A DNA stretch of 64,000 nt from Methylocella tundrae (GTDB lineage Bacteria; Pseudomonadota; Alphaproteobacteria; Rhizobiales; Beijerinckiaceae). Below the pieces are notes generated by a model that worked only from the letters and a program-made list of their open reading frames with translations, did not search any database and was not told the origin of the DNA. Position numbers and translations under genes: made by a program. Location of the stretch: contig NZ_CABFMQ020000001.1 in NCBI RefSeq assembly GCF_901905185.1, positions 310,001 through 374,000 of the forward strand, written 5' to 3'. Shown here piece by piece: positions 26,821 to 36,045 of this stretch; the stretch's first letter is position 1; every line of letters starts with the position of its first letter.

Positions 26821-26872
26821 AGCGGCCTCCGTTAAACATTTTGGGAGGCCCGCAGCCGATAGCGAAGGGCCC
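26821..26872 (-). promoter_or_regulatory. metK leader hairpin masking the ribosome site, with a competing stem
   Basis: In the mRNA, GGCCTCC (plus 26844-26850) pairs perfectly with GGAGGCC (plus 26824-26830), which is the metK ribosome site, across a 13-nt loop. The same 5' arm can instead pair through GGGCC (26847-26851) with GGCCC (26867-26871), freeing the site. This is the layout of a translational switch, but it does not match the SAM-II or SAM/SAH consensus that I remember. Confidence 0.35.
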
Positions 26873-26955
26873 ATGAAATGAGCCCCAAAAATTTCAATAT
26901 CCCGTTCGTTTTGTCAAGCGAATTGGGCTGTCCTGTTCGTTAGACCGAACGCGCG

Positions 26956-27450
26956 CTAGTCGCGCAGGCCTCCGTCCCTCGGGGTTGGGGGCGCCAGATC
27001 GGCGCTCGCCTCGTCGCCGGCGAGGGCGGAGACAAGATCGATGATTCGCTTGCGCACCTTGGGGTCGTGAATGCGAGAGAAGGCCATGTTGAGATGCAAT
27101 CCTTCCGCAGTCGAGAGGAAGTCTGCGACATAACTTGGATTTGCGTCCTCGGCGACGCCAAGCCTTTGTTCAGGAGCGGGGGGGCTCTCGAAAGAAGGCG
27201 CGCCTTCGAAGAAGAACGCCGGCGGCACGTCGAGCGTGCGCGAAATCTGCTGCAACCGGCTCGCGCCGATCCGATTCGCGCCCTTCTCGTATTTCTGAAC
27301 TTGCTGAAAAGTCAGACCCAGAGCTTCGCCCAATTTTTCCTGGCTCATGCCAAGAATGACACGCCTCATGCGCACGCGGCTGCCAACATGACGGTCGATC
27401 GGGTTGGGAACTTTCTTGACCTTATCCATGGAGATATTTTGATCGCTCAT
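26956..27450 (-). CDS. praR: XRE-type helix-turn-helix regulator, PraR-like
   Basis: 164 residues. The HTH domain (about 20-78) reads HVGSRVRMRRVILGMSQEKL, then LTFQQVQKYEKGANRIGASRLQQISRTLDVP. The C-terminal half ends with SYVADFLSTAEGLHLNMAF and DPKVRKRIIDLVSALA, as in PraR of rhizobia and Azorhizobium, known repressors linked to biofilm, adhesion and refractile-body genes. The gene sits between lnt and metK, the usual rhizobial position. The symbol rests on similarity recalled from memory plus synteny; the regulon here is unknown. Confidence 0.75.
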   Translation of the reverse strand: MSDQNISMDKVKKVPNPIDRHVGSRVRMRRVILGMSQEKLGEALGLTFQQVQKYEKGANRIGASRLQQISRTLDVPPAFFFEGAPSFESPPAPEQRLGVAEDANPSYVADFLSTAEGLHLNMAFSRIHDPKVRKRIIDLVSALAGDEASADLAPPTPRDGGLRD

Positions 27451-27537
27451 AGCCCTACCGTGCTTTTATAGTAGAACGTTTCTTGTAAGGTTCGATACTG
27501 GGGTTTCATGCGTTCATATCGATACAGCTTCCTCGGG

Positions 27538-27549
27538 CGACAGCTGTCG
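27538..27549. promoter_or_regulatory. 12-bp perfect palindrome upstream of praR
   Basis: CGACAGCTGTCG lies 88 bp upstream of the praR ATG in the 157-bp gap after lnt. It could be an autoregulatory operator for an XRE dimer, but a 12-bp palindrome is weak evidence alone. Confidence 0.2.
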
Positions 27550-27607
27550 GGCTGGTGACCTTTTGATAAAGGATGAAAATAATTACATGACACTTAATCC
27601 GCTATTG

Positions 27608-29296
27608 TCAAACACGCTTTCGCGAAAACACCGCGACGGCAATGGCGAGAACGGCAATCCAGCATAAAAGCGGCGTTAAAAATGGGTGACGGGCGAAAAC
27701 CGGCGCGGGAATCGCCGCCGGCAAGGAGCCTTTGAGAAGGCCTTCGACGCCCAGAGGCAATTGCTCCTTGACGCGCCCATAGGGATCGACAATGGCCGAG
27801 ACGCCCGTGTTGGCGGCCCGGATGAGCGGCAATCCCTCTTCGACGGCGCGCAGCCGAGCCTGGGCGAAATGCTGGTAAGGGCCGGCCGTCAATCCGAACC
27901 AGCCGTCATTCGTCACATTCAGCAAAAGCCCGGGCCGCGGCGCTCCTGGTTCTTGCGGCAAAACTTCTCCGGGGAAAATCGCCTCATAGCAGATCAGCGG
28001 CGCGACCGGCGGCAATCCCGGCACGTTCAGCGTCTTGCGTCCGGGGCCGGGCTCGAAGCCGCCCGGAATGTGGACGAAATGATGCAGACCGATATGGGTC
28101 AGCAGCGATTCGAAGGGCAGATATTCGCCAAAAGGCACTAGATGGGCCTTATCGTAGGAGTCGATAAGGACGCCGCCGCTTCCGATGACCTGAATGGCGT
28201 TGAAAAAGACCGGGTTGGCCAGTTTCGAGATCGGAAGGCCAAGGCCCGCGGCGATGGTTCTTGGATCTTCCTCCGCCCTCGCGGCGCCAGTGACGAGAAT
28301 GGAGCCAAGCGGCAGCGCCGCCCCGATTTCGGCCATCGCCTCCGGGTCGCGCGACAGAATGAACGGAAAGGCCGACTCCGGCCAGATCACCACCGTCACG
28401 TTGAGCGAATCGGCGTCGGCTGCGAGCGCTGACAGTTTGAGGTAATGATTTAAGATCTCGTCGCGGTATTGGGGCCGAAATTTATCATCCTCCGCGAGAT
28501 TCGGCTGCATGATCCTCAGCGCGACGCCGGCGACGGAGTTCTGCGGCGCTTGCGCCAGACGCCACGCGCCGAAACCGAATACAGCGGCGAGGGCGACCAG
28601 CGCCGCCCCCGTCGGCGCGAGAGGCCGCCGGGAAAAAGGCTGCGCCGCGAGAGTCGCCGGCGCGGAAAAAAGGACGATCGTAACGATGGTCAGCCCATAA
28701 AGCCCGATCACCGAGGCGAGCTGTGCGCCAGCGAGGTTGCCGCCGAGCGCCATGCCGAAGGCGTTCCAGGGAAAGCCCGTAAAAAGGCGCCCGCGCAGCC
28801 ATTCGGTAAAGGTCAACGCCGCGGCGAATGCGAAAATCCGGCTCGGCCCTTGCGTCCATATCAGGCGCGCGAGCATGAAGCCCAAGGCCGGATAAATCGC
28901 CATGGCGGCGGGAAGTCCGATGACGCCAAGCGGCATCGCGAAGACGTATTGATCGTTGTCGGCGAGAAACGCCGCCCCGAGCCACCAAAGGCCAGCGAGG
29001 AAATAGCCAAATCCCCACCACCAGCCCGCCCAGAAGGCTCGTCGCGCCGCGAGTGGCAGCTTGCGCCAAACCCGCCATTCGCGCCCGGATGAGGTGGAAA
29101 GGGGGGTGACGGGTTTCTTTTCGGGCAAAGCGGTCGAGCCGTCGATCAGCCAGACCGCGACCGTCATCGGGACCGCCATCGCCGCAAAAAAGTTGAAGGG
29201 CGCCATGGCGAGTGCGCCGACCGCGCCGCAGGAGAGCGCGATCAGACGGCGGCGCCATCCAGCAGCCTTTGTGATCGATGCGGCGAGAGCGAACAT
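27608..29296 (-). CDS. lnt: Apolipoprotein N-acyltransferase Lnt
   Basis: 562 residues. The N-terminal half carries six or so membrane helices. The C-terminal periplasmic nitrilase-type domain holds the catalytic triad: Glu in WPESAFPF, Lys in YDKAHLVPFGEYLPFE and Cys in PLICYEAIFPGEV. A final membrane helix lies near 535-555. Lnt adds the third acyl chain to lipoproteins in the inner membrane. It sits between corC and praR on the same strand, the usual rhizobial order. A 354-bp gap separates it from corC, so it may have its own promoter. Confidence 0.95.
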   Translation of the reverse strand: MFALAASITKAAGWRRRLIALSCGAVGALAMAPFNFFAAMAVPMTVAVWLIDGSTALPEKKPVTPLSTSSGREWRVWRKLPLAARRAFWAGWWWGFGYFLAGLWWLGAAFLADNDQYVFAMPLGVIGLPAAMAIYPALGFMLARLIWTQGPSRIFAFAAALTFTEWLRGRLFTGFPWNAFGMALGGNLAGAQLASVIGLYGLTIVTIVLFSAPATLAAQPFSRRPLAPTGAALVALAAVFGFGAWRLAQAPQNSVAGVALRIMQPNLAEDDKFRPQYRDEILNHYLKLSALAADADSLNVTVVIWPESAFPFILSRDPEAMAEIGAALPLGSILVTGAARAEEDPRTIAAGLGLPISKLANPVFFNAIQVIGSGGVLIDSYDKAHLVPFGEYLPFESLLTHIGLHHFVHIPGGFEPGPGRKTLNVPGLPPVAPLICYEAIFPGEVLPQEPGAPRPGLLLNVTNDGWFGLTAGPYQHFAQARLRAVEEGLPLIRAANTGVSAIVDPYGRVKEQLPLGVEGLLKGSLPAAIPAPVFARHPFLTPLLCWIAVLAIAVAVFSRKRV

Positions 29297-29650
29297 GTTA
29301 AAGATCCCGAAAGGGAGCTTTAAGCGAAGGCGCCGCCGATTCGCATGACGAAGGCGTGACGAAACAAAGGGCGGGGTGGATGTTCTTGTGCCGCGAAATC
29401 AAGGAAGCTCTCCGGCCTGATGATGAGCGCCGGGACGGCCGGCCGCTAAGGCCCCGCTGCCGGCGGTCTATCCCGTTTGACCAAAGGAGGATGTAAATCC
29501 GATTCTTGTCTTTAACGCGGAGACGGCCCCCTTTCGCGTTGCGGCCGCCATCGCCAGGTAAGCCGCCATCGCCCTGTAAAATGCCGGAGATTTGCTCCGA
29601 CGGCGCGTCACCTTCTGGGAGCTCAAACGCCTCCTTTTTTAGCTGCCCGG
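29297..29650. other. Gap between corC and lnt, possible 52-codon ORF
   Basis: No established gene. On the minus strand, AAAAAAGGAGG is followed 3 nt later by TTG 29626 opening a 52-codon basic frame (starts MSSQKVTRRRSKSPAFYRAM, stops TAG at 29468); a GTG start five codons later is also possible. Spacing from the ribosome site is short and the family is unknown. A 118-codon frame overlapping the corC stop looks like random GC-rich sequence. Confidence 0.3.
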
Positions 29651-30712
29651 TCAAGGCGCCGCCGGGGAAGAATCGCCTGCTGTTGAACCGCCCTGCGGCT
29701 CCAGGCTTTTGGCGGCGGCTCTTTTCAGGCCAAGGTGAATCCTGACCCGTTTCACGCGGCGCGGATCAGCGTCCAGAATTTCGAATTCGAGGCCGCCTTC
29801 GACGATGATTTCGCCGCGCACCGGCACATGGCCGGCCAGCGTCGTGATAAGGCCGCCGATCGTGTCGACCTCCTCGGCGTCGCTGATCGCAGTGAGATCT
29901 GCGTCGATCGCCAAAGAGACGTCTTCAAGGCTCGCGCGCGCATCGACGATGAAGCTGCCGTCGGGGGCGGCGTCGATCTTCGGGCTTTCGTCAAGGTCGT
30001 GCTCGTCCTCGATGTCGCCGACGATCATTTCGACGATGTCTTCGATCGTGGCGAGCCCGTCCGTGCCGCCATATTCATCGATCACCAGCGCCATATGCGT
30101 GCGCGTCGCCTGCATTTTGACGAGCAGATCGAGCGCCGGCATGGAAGGCGGCACAAACAGCACCGGACGCAGAACGTTGGCCTCCGCCAATGGAATGTCG
30201 AAATCCGCGAATGTCTTGAGTTTGAAGCTGTCGGCGGCATCTGTCTCTGACACGCTTGGCGGCGTCGGACGATCGCCCTCATCCTCGACCGGCTCCGGAA
30301 TGCCGGCGGCGAAATAGGCGACGAGATCGCGGATATGTATCATGCCGCGGGGATCGTCGAGCGTCTCGCCATGCACGGGCAAGCGCGAGTGGCCGGCCGT
30401 GCGGAAGACTGCGAGCACCTCGATAAGGCTGCTGTCGAGCGAGACCGCGACAATGTCGGCGCGCGGAACCATGACGTCCTCGACCTGGACTTCATGCAGG
30501 GCGAGGACATTCCTCAGCATTGTGCGCTCTTGCGGCGACACATCGACCTCGATCGATGAATCGGCAAGCGCATCCTGGATATCGTCGCGGATCGAGGCGC
30601 CGCCGAGGCCGAATATGGCGCGCAGTCGATCAAACAGGTTCGGCTTGGCGGGCGCCCTCTCCGTTCCGGCTTCGCCCGCTGCCGGACTTTCGCGTTCGCT
30701 CATCGTCGTCAT
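29651..30712 (-). CDS. corC: CorC/HlyC-family CBS-domain protein
   Basis: 353 residues, no membrane helix, so the soluble CorC type rather than the DUF21 membrane type. CBS pair about 75-230: VEDVMVPRADIVAV is the family signature, and HMALVIDEYGGTDGLATIEDIVEMIVGDIEDEHD closes the pair. The C-terminal transporter-associated (HlyC) domain follows. CorC proteins are linked to magnesium/cobalt efflux and membrane stress. ATG 30712 lies 2 nt after the ybeY stop; a second ATG follows at 30703. Part of the miaB-phoH-ybeY-corC run. Confidence 0.92.
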   Translation of the reverse strand: MTTMSERESPAAGEAGTERAPAKPNLFDRLRAIFGLGGASIRDDIQDALADSSIEVDVSPQERTMLRNVLALHEVQVEDVMVPRADIVAVSLDSSLIEVLAVFRTAGHSRLPVHGETLDDPRGMIHIRDLVAYFAAGIPEPVEDEGDRPTPPSVSETDAADSFKLKTFADFDIPLAEANVLRPVLFVPPSMPALDLLVKMQATRTHMALVIDEYGGTDGLATIEDIVEMIVGDIEDEHDLDESPKIDAAPDGSFIVDARASLEDVSLAIDADLTAISDAEEVDTIGGLITTLAGHVPVRGEIIVEGGLEFEILDADPRRVKRVRIHLGLKRAAAKSLEPQGGSTAGDSSPAAP

Positions 30713-30714
30713 CG

Positions 30715-31203
30715 TTACGGTTTGGCCCGAACCAGAGGCTCCTGATAAGGATCCTCGATCCCGAGCCGGGCGAGCACAGAGCGCTCGAGAGCCTCCATCG
30801 CCTCGGCGTCGGCGTCGGCGATGTGATCATAGCCGATCAAATGCAAAAAGCCGTGCGCGAGAAGATGCGCGACGTGGTCGCGCAACGGCTTTGCGGCTTC
30901 TTCGGCTTCTCTGGCGGCGGTTTCGAAGGCGATCACGATATCGCCCAGAACGGGGCTCGAAGCGATCGCGCCGCCGCTCGGAAAGGAGAGCACATTGGTC
31001 GGCTTGTCGATGGATCGCCATTTGCGATTGAGATCGGCAATGAAAGCGTCGTCACAAAGGACGATGCTGATTTCCGCGCCCTCGGCCAGCCTGACGCCGC
31101 TCTGGCTGATCGTCTGGCCGATCACCGTCTCGGCAAGGCCCGCGGGATCTTCGAATCCATCCCAGGCCTCGGCCTCGATCGCAATGTCGATGAGGGGTTT
31201 CAT
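30715..31203 (-). CDS. ybeY: Endoribonuclease YbeY
   Basis: 162 residues. The zinc site HLLAHGFLHLIGYDH is exact for the family, with an upstream NVLSFP segment. YbeY is a single-strand endoribonuclease for 16S rRNA 3' end maturation and late 70S quality control. Its ATG at 31203 overlaps the phoH stop, indicating coupled translation; corC follows 2 nt after its stop. Cytoplasmic. Confidence 0.95.
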   Translation of the reverse strand: MKPLIDIAIEAEAWDGFEDPAGLAETVIGQTISQSGVRLAEGAEISIVLCDDAFIADLNRKWRSIDKPTNVLSFPSGGAIASSPVLGDIVIAFETAAREAEEAAKPLRDHVAHLLAHGFLHLIGYDHIADADAEAMEALERSVLARLGIEDPYQEPLVRAKP

Positions 31204-32261
31204 CGTCGGGCTTTCTCGTCCAGGGCCACCGCCTGATGGGCGTATTCATATGCGCCGACGATGCGGCGCACCAGATCGTGACGAACGACGTCGCCTTCCT
31301 TGAAGATGACATGGCCGACGCCTTCAAGACCGGACAGCAGCTTGATGGCTTCGCTAAGGCCCGACCTCTGGCCGACCGGAAGGTCCGTCTGCGTCGGATC
31401 GCCGGTGACGATCATGCGCGAGCCCTCGCCTAACCGGGTCAGGAACATTTTCATCTGCACCGACGTGGCATTCTGCGCCTCGTCGAGCAGAATGCAGGCG
31501 TTGCTGAGGGTTCGTCCGCGCATGAAGGCGAGCGGCGCGACCTCGATCATGCCGGTTTGCATGCCGCGCTCGAGCATGCGCGGGTCCATGAAGTCGGCGA
31601 GAGCATCGAAGATCGGGCGCAGATAAGGATCCACCTTGTCCCGCATGTCGCCGGGCAGGAAGCCAAGGCGCTCGCCCGCCTCGACGGCGGGGCGCGACAG
31701 AATCAGACGCTCAACCGCGCCCTGCTCAAGCAGAAGCACGGCGTAGCCGACGGCGAGCCAGGTTTTGCCGGTGCCGGCCGGTCCTTCGGCGAACACCAGT
31801 TCATGACGTTTCAGCATGCGCAGATAAATGTCCTGGGCGGCGTTGCGGGCGCGCACAGGGCCGCGGCGGCGCGTTCCGATCTGCTCGAAAGCAATGCGCC
31901 CCGCATCCGTCTCTTTGGGAAAAAGCGAGCCCTGCAGCGCGCCTTCCTGGATCGCGCCGTCGACGTCCCCGAGGGTCACGGGCTGGCCGGTCTTGACGCG
32001 TCCGTAAAGGTTTTCCAGCACGAGGCGGGCGTGCTCGCAGGCGTCCGGCGTTCCCTTGATGGTGACGAGATTGCCATTGGCGTTGGCGATGACGCCGAGC
32101 CTTCGCTCCAGCTTGGCGAGATTTTGGTCGTAATGGCCAAAAACCAGCGAGGCGTAGCGATTGTCGTCAAAGGCGAGGTTGATCTCGACGGCTTCGAGGT
32201 CGCTCGGCGGACGCTTGATCTCCGGCCGAGGCAGCGCGGGGGAACGATCGGATGGTTTCAA
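31200..32261 (-). CDS. phoH: PhoH-family ATPase (YbeZ)
   Basis: 353 residues. An N-terminal KH-like region (about 25-95) is followed by the PhoH P-loop domain with Walker [10 protein letters not shown], Walker [11 protein letters not shown] and [10 protein letters not shown]. The protein is thought to work with YbeY in RNA metabolism. Both ends overlap its neighbours by 4 bp (miaB stop with phoH start, phoH stop with ybeY start), so the unit is tightly coupled. No phosphate-box promoter is visible. Confidence 0.94.
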   Translation of the reverse strand: MKPSDRSPALPRPEIKRPPSDLEAVEINLAFDDNRYASLVFGHYDQNLAKLERRLGVIANANGNLVTIKGTPDACEHARLVLENLYGRVKTGQPVTLGDVDGAIQEGALQGSLFPKETDAGRIAFEQIGTRRRGPVRARNAAQDIYLRMLKRHELVFAEGPAGTGKTWLAVGYAVLLLEQGAVERLILSRPAVEAGERLGFLPGDMRDKVDPYLRPIFDALADFMDPRMLERGMQTGMIEVAPLAFMRGRTLSNACILLDEAQNATSVQMKMFLTRLGEGSRMIVTGDPTQTDLPVGQRSGLSEAIKLLSGLEGVGHVIFKEGDVVRHDLVRRIVGAYEYAHQAVALDEKARR

Positions 32262-33739
32262 ACGGACCCTCGCACACTGTCTTGGATCGCGGCGGGCGGC
32301 CGCGATCCCGGCTCGGACGCCAGCCGCCCGAACAAGGAATTGGAGCCTGTCGCGACGATTTCGACCGTGACGATGGCGCCGATGAGATTTTCAGCCCCGT
32401 CCAGCTGGACCGGCTGCAGATAGCTTGTCTTGCCGGCGATCTGGCCGGGATGGCGGCCGCGCTTCTCGATCAAGACGTCGAGCTTGCGCCCGACCATGCT
32501 CCGATTAAAGGCTTGCCGCTGGCTTTCGAGGAGCGCCTGCAGCCGCGCAAGGCGCTCGACTTTGACGCCTTCCTCGATCTGATCGGAGCGGTCGGCGCCG
32601 GGGGTGCCAGGTCGCGGCGAATATTTGAATGAGAACGCGCTGGCGAAGCCGACGGTCTCGATGAGGCGCAGCGTCGCCGCGAAATCCGCATCCGTTTCGC
32701 CGGGAAATCCAACGATGAAATCGGATGAGAGCGCGATATCGGGCCGCGCCTCTCTGATCCTCTCGCAGAGCGAAATGTAATCGGCGCTCGTATGTTTGCG
32801 GTTCATCGCGGCGAGCACCGCGTCGGAGCCAGATTGCACCGGCAGATGCAGGAAGGGCATCAGCTTCGCCTCGCTGCGATGCGCTTCGATCAGTCCGGCG
32901 TCCATGTCGTTCGGGTGGCTCGTCGTGTAGCGAATGCGCGCGATGCCCGGCAGGCTGGCGATGTCCCGGCAGAGCTGCGCGAGCGAGGCCGCGCCTTGGC
33001 GCGCCTCGCCGTGGTAGGCGTTGACGTTCTGGCCGAGCAGCGTCACCTCGCGCACGCCGGCGGCGGCGAGCGCCGCCACCTCGTTCACGACGGCCTCGAG
33101 CGGGCGCGAATTTTCGGCGCCGCGCGTATAGGGCACGACGCAGAAGGTGCAGAACTTGTCGCAGCCTTCCTGCACCGTCACAAAAGCGCTGACGCCGCGC
33201 TTGCGGGTTTGCTGCGGCTCGGGCGCTGCGAGGAAATCAAACTTGTCCTCGGCCGGAAAATCGGTGTCGACGACCCGCTTTTCGGTCTCGGCGCGGCGCA
33301 GCAGTTCCGGCAGGCGATGATAGCTTTGCGGCCCGACGACGACATCGACGGCGCTCTGGCGGCGATAGATTTCGGCGCCCTCGGCCTGCGCGACGCATCC
33401 AGCGACGACGATCCTGGTGGCGAGCCCCGCGCCGGCGCGCTCCAATTTCAGCGCGCGCAGCCGGCCTAGTTCGGAAAAGATCTTTTCAGCGGCGCGTTCG
33501 CGAATATGGCAGGTATTGAGAATCACGAGATCGGCGTCTTCGACCTCCGCCGTCTCGGCATAGCCCTGGCGGCTCAGCAGATCGGTCATGCGCTGGGCGT
33601 CATAGACGTTCATCTGGCAGCCGAAAGACTGCACGAAGAGCTTTCGCCCGTGCGCGGGGGGCGCCGTCTCATCGGGATGTTCGCCGCTTGCGCGCGCCTG
33701 CCCCGACTCCAACTTCAAATCATCCAACTGAGACATCAT
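32258..33739 (-). CDS. miaB: tRNA-2-methylthio-N6-dimethylallyladenosine synthase MiaB
   Basis: 493 residues. N-terminal UPF0004 domain with three cluster cysteines ([24 protein letters not shown]). The radical-SAM cluster motif CDKFCTFC follows, then the C-terminal TRAM domain. MiaB inserts sulfur and a methyl group at C2 of i6A37 in tRNA. Two adjacent ATGs start the gene; the conserved part begins at [10 protein letters not shown] near residue 33. It is first in the miaB-phoH-ybeY-corC unit, with a 136-bp gap upstream to rimI. Confidence 0.95.
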   Translation of the reverse strand: MMSQLDDLKLESGQARASGEHPDETAPPAHGRKLFVQSFGCQMNVYDAQRMTDLLSRQGYAETAEVEDADLVILNTCHIRERAAEKIFSELGRLRALKLERAGAGLATRIVVAGCVAQAEGAEIYRRQSAVDVVVGPQSYHRLPELLRRAETEKRVVDTDFPAEDKFDFLAAPEPQQTRKRGVSAFVTVQEGCDKFCTFCVVPYTRGAENSRPLEAVVNEVAALAAAGVREVTLLGQNVNAYHGEARQGAASLAQLCRDIASLPGIARIRYTTSHPNDMDAGLIEAHRSEAKLMPFLHLPVQSGSDAVLAAMNRKHTSADYISLCERIREARPDIALSSDFIVGFPGETDADFAATLRLIETVGFASAFSFKYSPRPGTPGADRSDQIEEGVKVERLARLQALLESQRQAFNRSMVGRKLDVLIEKRGRHPGQIAGKTSYLQPVQLDGAENLIGAIVTVEIVATGSNSLFGRLASEPGSRPPAAIQDSVRGSV

Positions 33740-33875
33740 CCCCGCGATCTTCGAGGCCGCAGCCTCGCATGCGTATTCTAAAGGCTAATGACGCTCGAAG
33801 AAATAGGCATCCTTACCTCCTTCAAACGCCGGGTCGAACCCTACGCTTCGACCGTTCTGCTAAAACCCGGTCTTG

Positions 33876-34367
33876 TCAGACTTGCCCACCCAAGTCCAGC
33901 CGCATCACGAGGGCGCTCGCCGGGCTCTCGCCCTGTTTGCGGTAGTAGGCCTTGCGCTCGCCGATCTGGCGAAAGCCCGCCGCATCATAAAGCGCGCGCG
34001 CGGCGGCGTTCTGGGTGTCTACTTCGAGAAAGAGCCGCCTGATGCCAAGTTTGGTGAGGCTGGCGATATGCGTTGCAAGTAGCGTGCGGCCAACGCCGTA
34101 ACGCCGCCACGCCGGGGCGACGGCTATGGTCAAGATCTCGGCTTCATCCAAGGCTGCGCGCGACAGGATGAATGCGGCGAGGGCGCGATCATCCGCCTCG
34201 ATGGCGCCATTCGCGACGATCTCCTGCCCCAGCAGCAATTGTTCAAAGTCGGCTTCGGCCCAAGGATAGGCGAAACTGCCGGCGTGGATCAATGCGCACT
34301 CCGCGCTGCGCTCGGCGCCGATTGGACGATAGGCCGGCGCCGATCCTTTGACGAACAGGCTGAACAT
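33876..34367 (-). CDS. rimI: Ribosomal protein S18-alanine N-acetyltransferase RimI (GNAT)
   Basis: 163 residues, GNAT fold. The acetyl-CoA loop region is VAPAWRRYGVGRTLL and the C-terminal FLEVDTQNAAARALYDAAGF is the RimI signature. It lies directly downstream of tsaB (26-bp gap), the pairing usual in alphaproteobacteria. The N-terminus is short of charged residues, and an alternative later start cannot be excluded. Function as S18 acetylase is by family; related GNATs modify other targets. Confidence 0.87.
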   Translation of the reverse strand: MFSLFVKGSAPAYRPIGAERSAECALIHAGSFAYPWAEADFEQLLLGQEIVANGAIEADDRALAAFILSRAALDEAEILTIAVAPAWRRYGVGRTLLATHIASLTKLGIRRLFLEVDTQNAAARALYDAAGFRQIGERKAYYRKQGESPASALVMRLDLGGQV

Positions 34368-34393
34368 GGGTCAAAGGCCCAATTTATCGAGGC

Positions 34394-35083
34394 TCATGGG
34401 GCGTCAGTCGGCAAAAACACGCTCCCCGCCTGGGGCTTCGCGTCGGCGGCTTTGAGATAGAGCGGCCGCGCGGGCGCCAGCGCCGGATCGGCGAAAAGCC
34501 CAAGTCTCGCAACAAAAGCAATATCGGGAACGAGATTTTCAGCGATAAGTTCGACATTCAGGCCAAGTTTTTCCGCCTCGGCCGCGAGAAGCGGCGCGCC
34601 GGAGCCGGCAAGCCGGACATCGCCGGGGCCAAGCGAATGGGCCGCCTCCAGAGCCGACGCGATACGGGGCGCCAGCAAAGCTCGCCCGTCCGGACCGAAA
34701 GCAGCGAAGAAAATATTGCCGTGACGGGCGTCGATCGCGACCGCGACGACGCCAGGCTTCTGCGCCACGATCAAGGGCGCCGCGAGAGCCGCCAGCGTCG
34801 AAACGCCGACGACGGGGATTTCGCAGGCGATGCCGATGGCGCGGGCGGCGGCGATCCCGATGCGCAATCCCGTAAACGAGCCGGGACCGACGGTGACCGC
34901 GACGCGGCCGAGGGCCTCGAAGCCGCCATCGACTCTCGCCATCACCCGGTCGATCAGCGGCAGCAGCGCTTCGGCATGCCCGCGCTCCATCGCGATGCTT
35001 TCGATCGCTTCGACTCCGCCCTCATCGTCCAGCACGCAGGCCGAAACCGCCGGAAGCGCGGTGTCGATCGCAAGGATTTTCAA
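34394..35083 (-). CDS. tsaB: tRNA threonylcarbamoyladenosine biosynthesis protein TsaB
   Basis: 229 residues starting MKILAIDTALPAVSACVLDD, the actin-like ATPase fold start. VTVGPGSFTGLRIGIAAARAI is the TsaB signature. TsaB binds TsaD and TsaE to make t6A37 in ANN-decoding tRNAs. It is co-directional with rimI downstream. The 93 bp between tsaB and nfu hold no other gene. The C-terminus (PLYLKAADAKPQ) matches the family ending. Confidence 0.93.
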   Translation of the reverse strand: MKILAIDTALPAVSACVLDDEGGVEAIESIAMERGHAEALLPLIDRVMARVDGGFEALGRVAVTVGPGSFTGLRIGIAAARAIGIACEIPVVGVSTLAALAAPLIVAQKPGVVAVAIDARHGNIFFAAFGPDGRALLAPRIASALEAAHSLGPGDVRLAGSGAPLLAAEAEKLGLNVELIAENLVPDIAFVARLGLFADPALAPARPLYLKAADAKPQAGSVFLPTDAP

Positions 35084-35176
35084 GGGCGAACTCCGCCGGT
35101 CGCTTGCTTCGGCGCATCGTCGTCAGACGAAGCGGGATCTGCTTGGCGCAAGGCGGCTTGAAACGGCGATTTCGCT

Positions 35177-35749
35177 TCAGATCTGTTCGACGGCGCGTAC
35201 ATCCGGCACATAATGTTTGAGCAAGTTCTGAATTCCATGCTTGAGGGTCGCAGTAGAGGAGGGGCAGCCCGAACACGAACCCTTCATGGCGAGATAGACG
35301 GTTCCGTCGCGAAAACCGCGAAATTTGATGTCGCCGCCGTCATTGGCGACGGCGGGCCGCACATGGGATTCGATGAGTTGTTTGATCGTCGCGACGGTCT
35401 CGGAGTCGTCCGCGGCAAAAAATTCGTCCTCGCCTTGCAGTCCGTCGCCATGCTGCGCCGCCGCCTCCGCGTTGAGCAGCGGGGCGCCCGAGACGAAGTG
35501 CTCCATGATGGCGCCGAGAACGGTCGGCTTCAGTTCCTGCCAGTCGGCGCCTGAATTGGTGACCGAGATGAAATCGGACCCGAAAAAGACGCCGGAGACG
35601 CCGTCGAGCGCGAACAGCGCTTCCGCGAGCGGCGATTGCTGCGCGCCGGCGGCTTCGCGGATATCGAGCGTGCCGGCGCCCATGACGGTGCGGCCTGGCA
35701 GGAATTTCAATGTCGAAGGATTCGGCGTCGTTTCAGTCTGGATGAACAT
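35177..35749 (-). CDS. NifU-like Fe-S scaffold/carrier protein (Nfu)
   Basis: 190 residues from ATG 35749 (MFIQTETTPNPSTLKFLPG), preceded by GGGAGAG. The N-terminal Nfu domain occupies residues 1-90. The C-terminal NifU domain carries the cluster-binding CSGC in LAMKGSCSGCPSSTATLKHGI. Such proteins deliver [4Fe-4S] clusters to apo-enzymes; MiaB and complex I in this window are plausible clients, which is inference. A longer frame to 35836 lacks the conserved start. Confidence 0.92.
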   Translation of the reverse strand: MFIQTETTPNPSTLKFLPGRTVMGAGTLDIREAAGAQQSPLAEALFALDGVSGVFFGSDFISVTNSGADWQELKPTVLGAIMEHFVSGAPLLNAEAAAQHGDGLQGEDEFFAADDSETVATIKQLIESHVRPAVANDGGDIKFRGFRDGTVYLAMKGSCSGCPSSTATLKHGIQNLLKHYVPDVRAVEQI

Positions 35750-36045
35750 GGCTCTCTCCCAAACGTCCGGTTCAAGGCCGGAGCTGGATGCGGCGAATGA
35801 AGGCGACGGCGCGCTGCTGCGGCCGCCGTCCCACAAATAAATAAGCGTTCCGGATCAATATGGCGAGCGTGATATTTCGTCGAGCCCAAGCTTGCTGCGC
35901 GGCTTGCCTGCGGCGTCCTTTTGATGAGGATCGGCCGAGGGCCCAAGCGGCGTGGGCCGCGCCCGGCCGTTCCGTGTGACTTTCAGGGCATTTCGGCTCA
36001 GCAAGGGGCGGCTCGTCGAAAATTCTTTGATCGCGGCTGAAGGGC
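35750..36045. other. Gap between nfu and the porin-like gene
   Basis: About 296 bp upstream of nfu. Frames present are basic or Pro-rich and resemble no protein. It probably carries the nfu promoter; I see no clear consensus. Confidence 0.4.

Noticed and set aside
26821-26955. Known SAM-II or SAM/SAH riboswitch upstream of metK
   Set aside because: The conserved core sequences of these classes, as I remember them, are not present; only a masking hairpin is supported.
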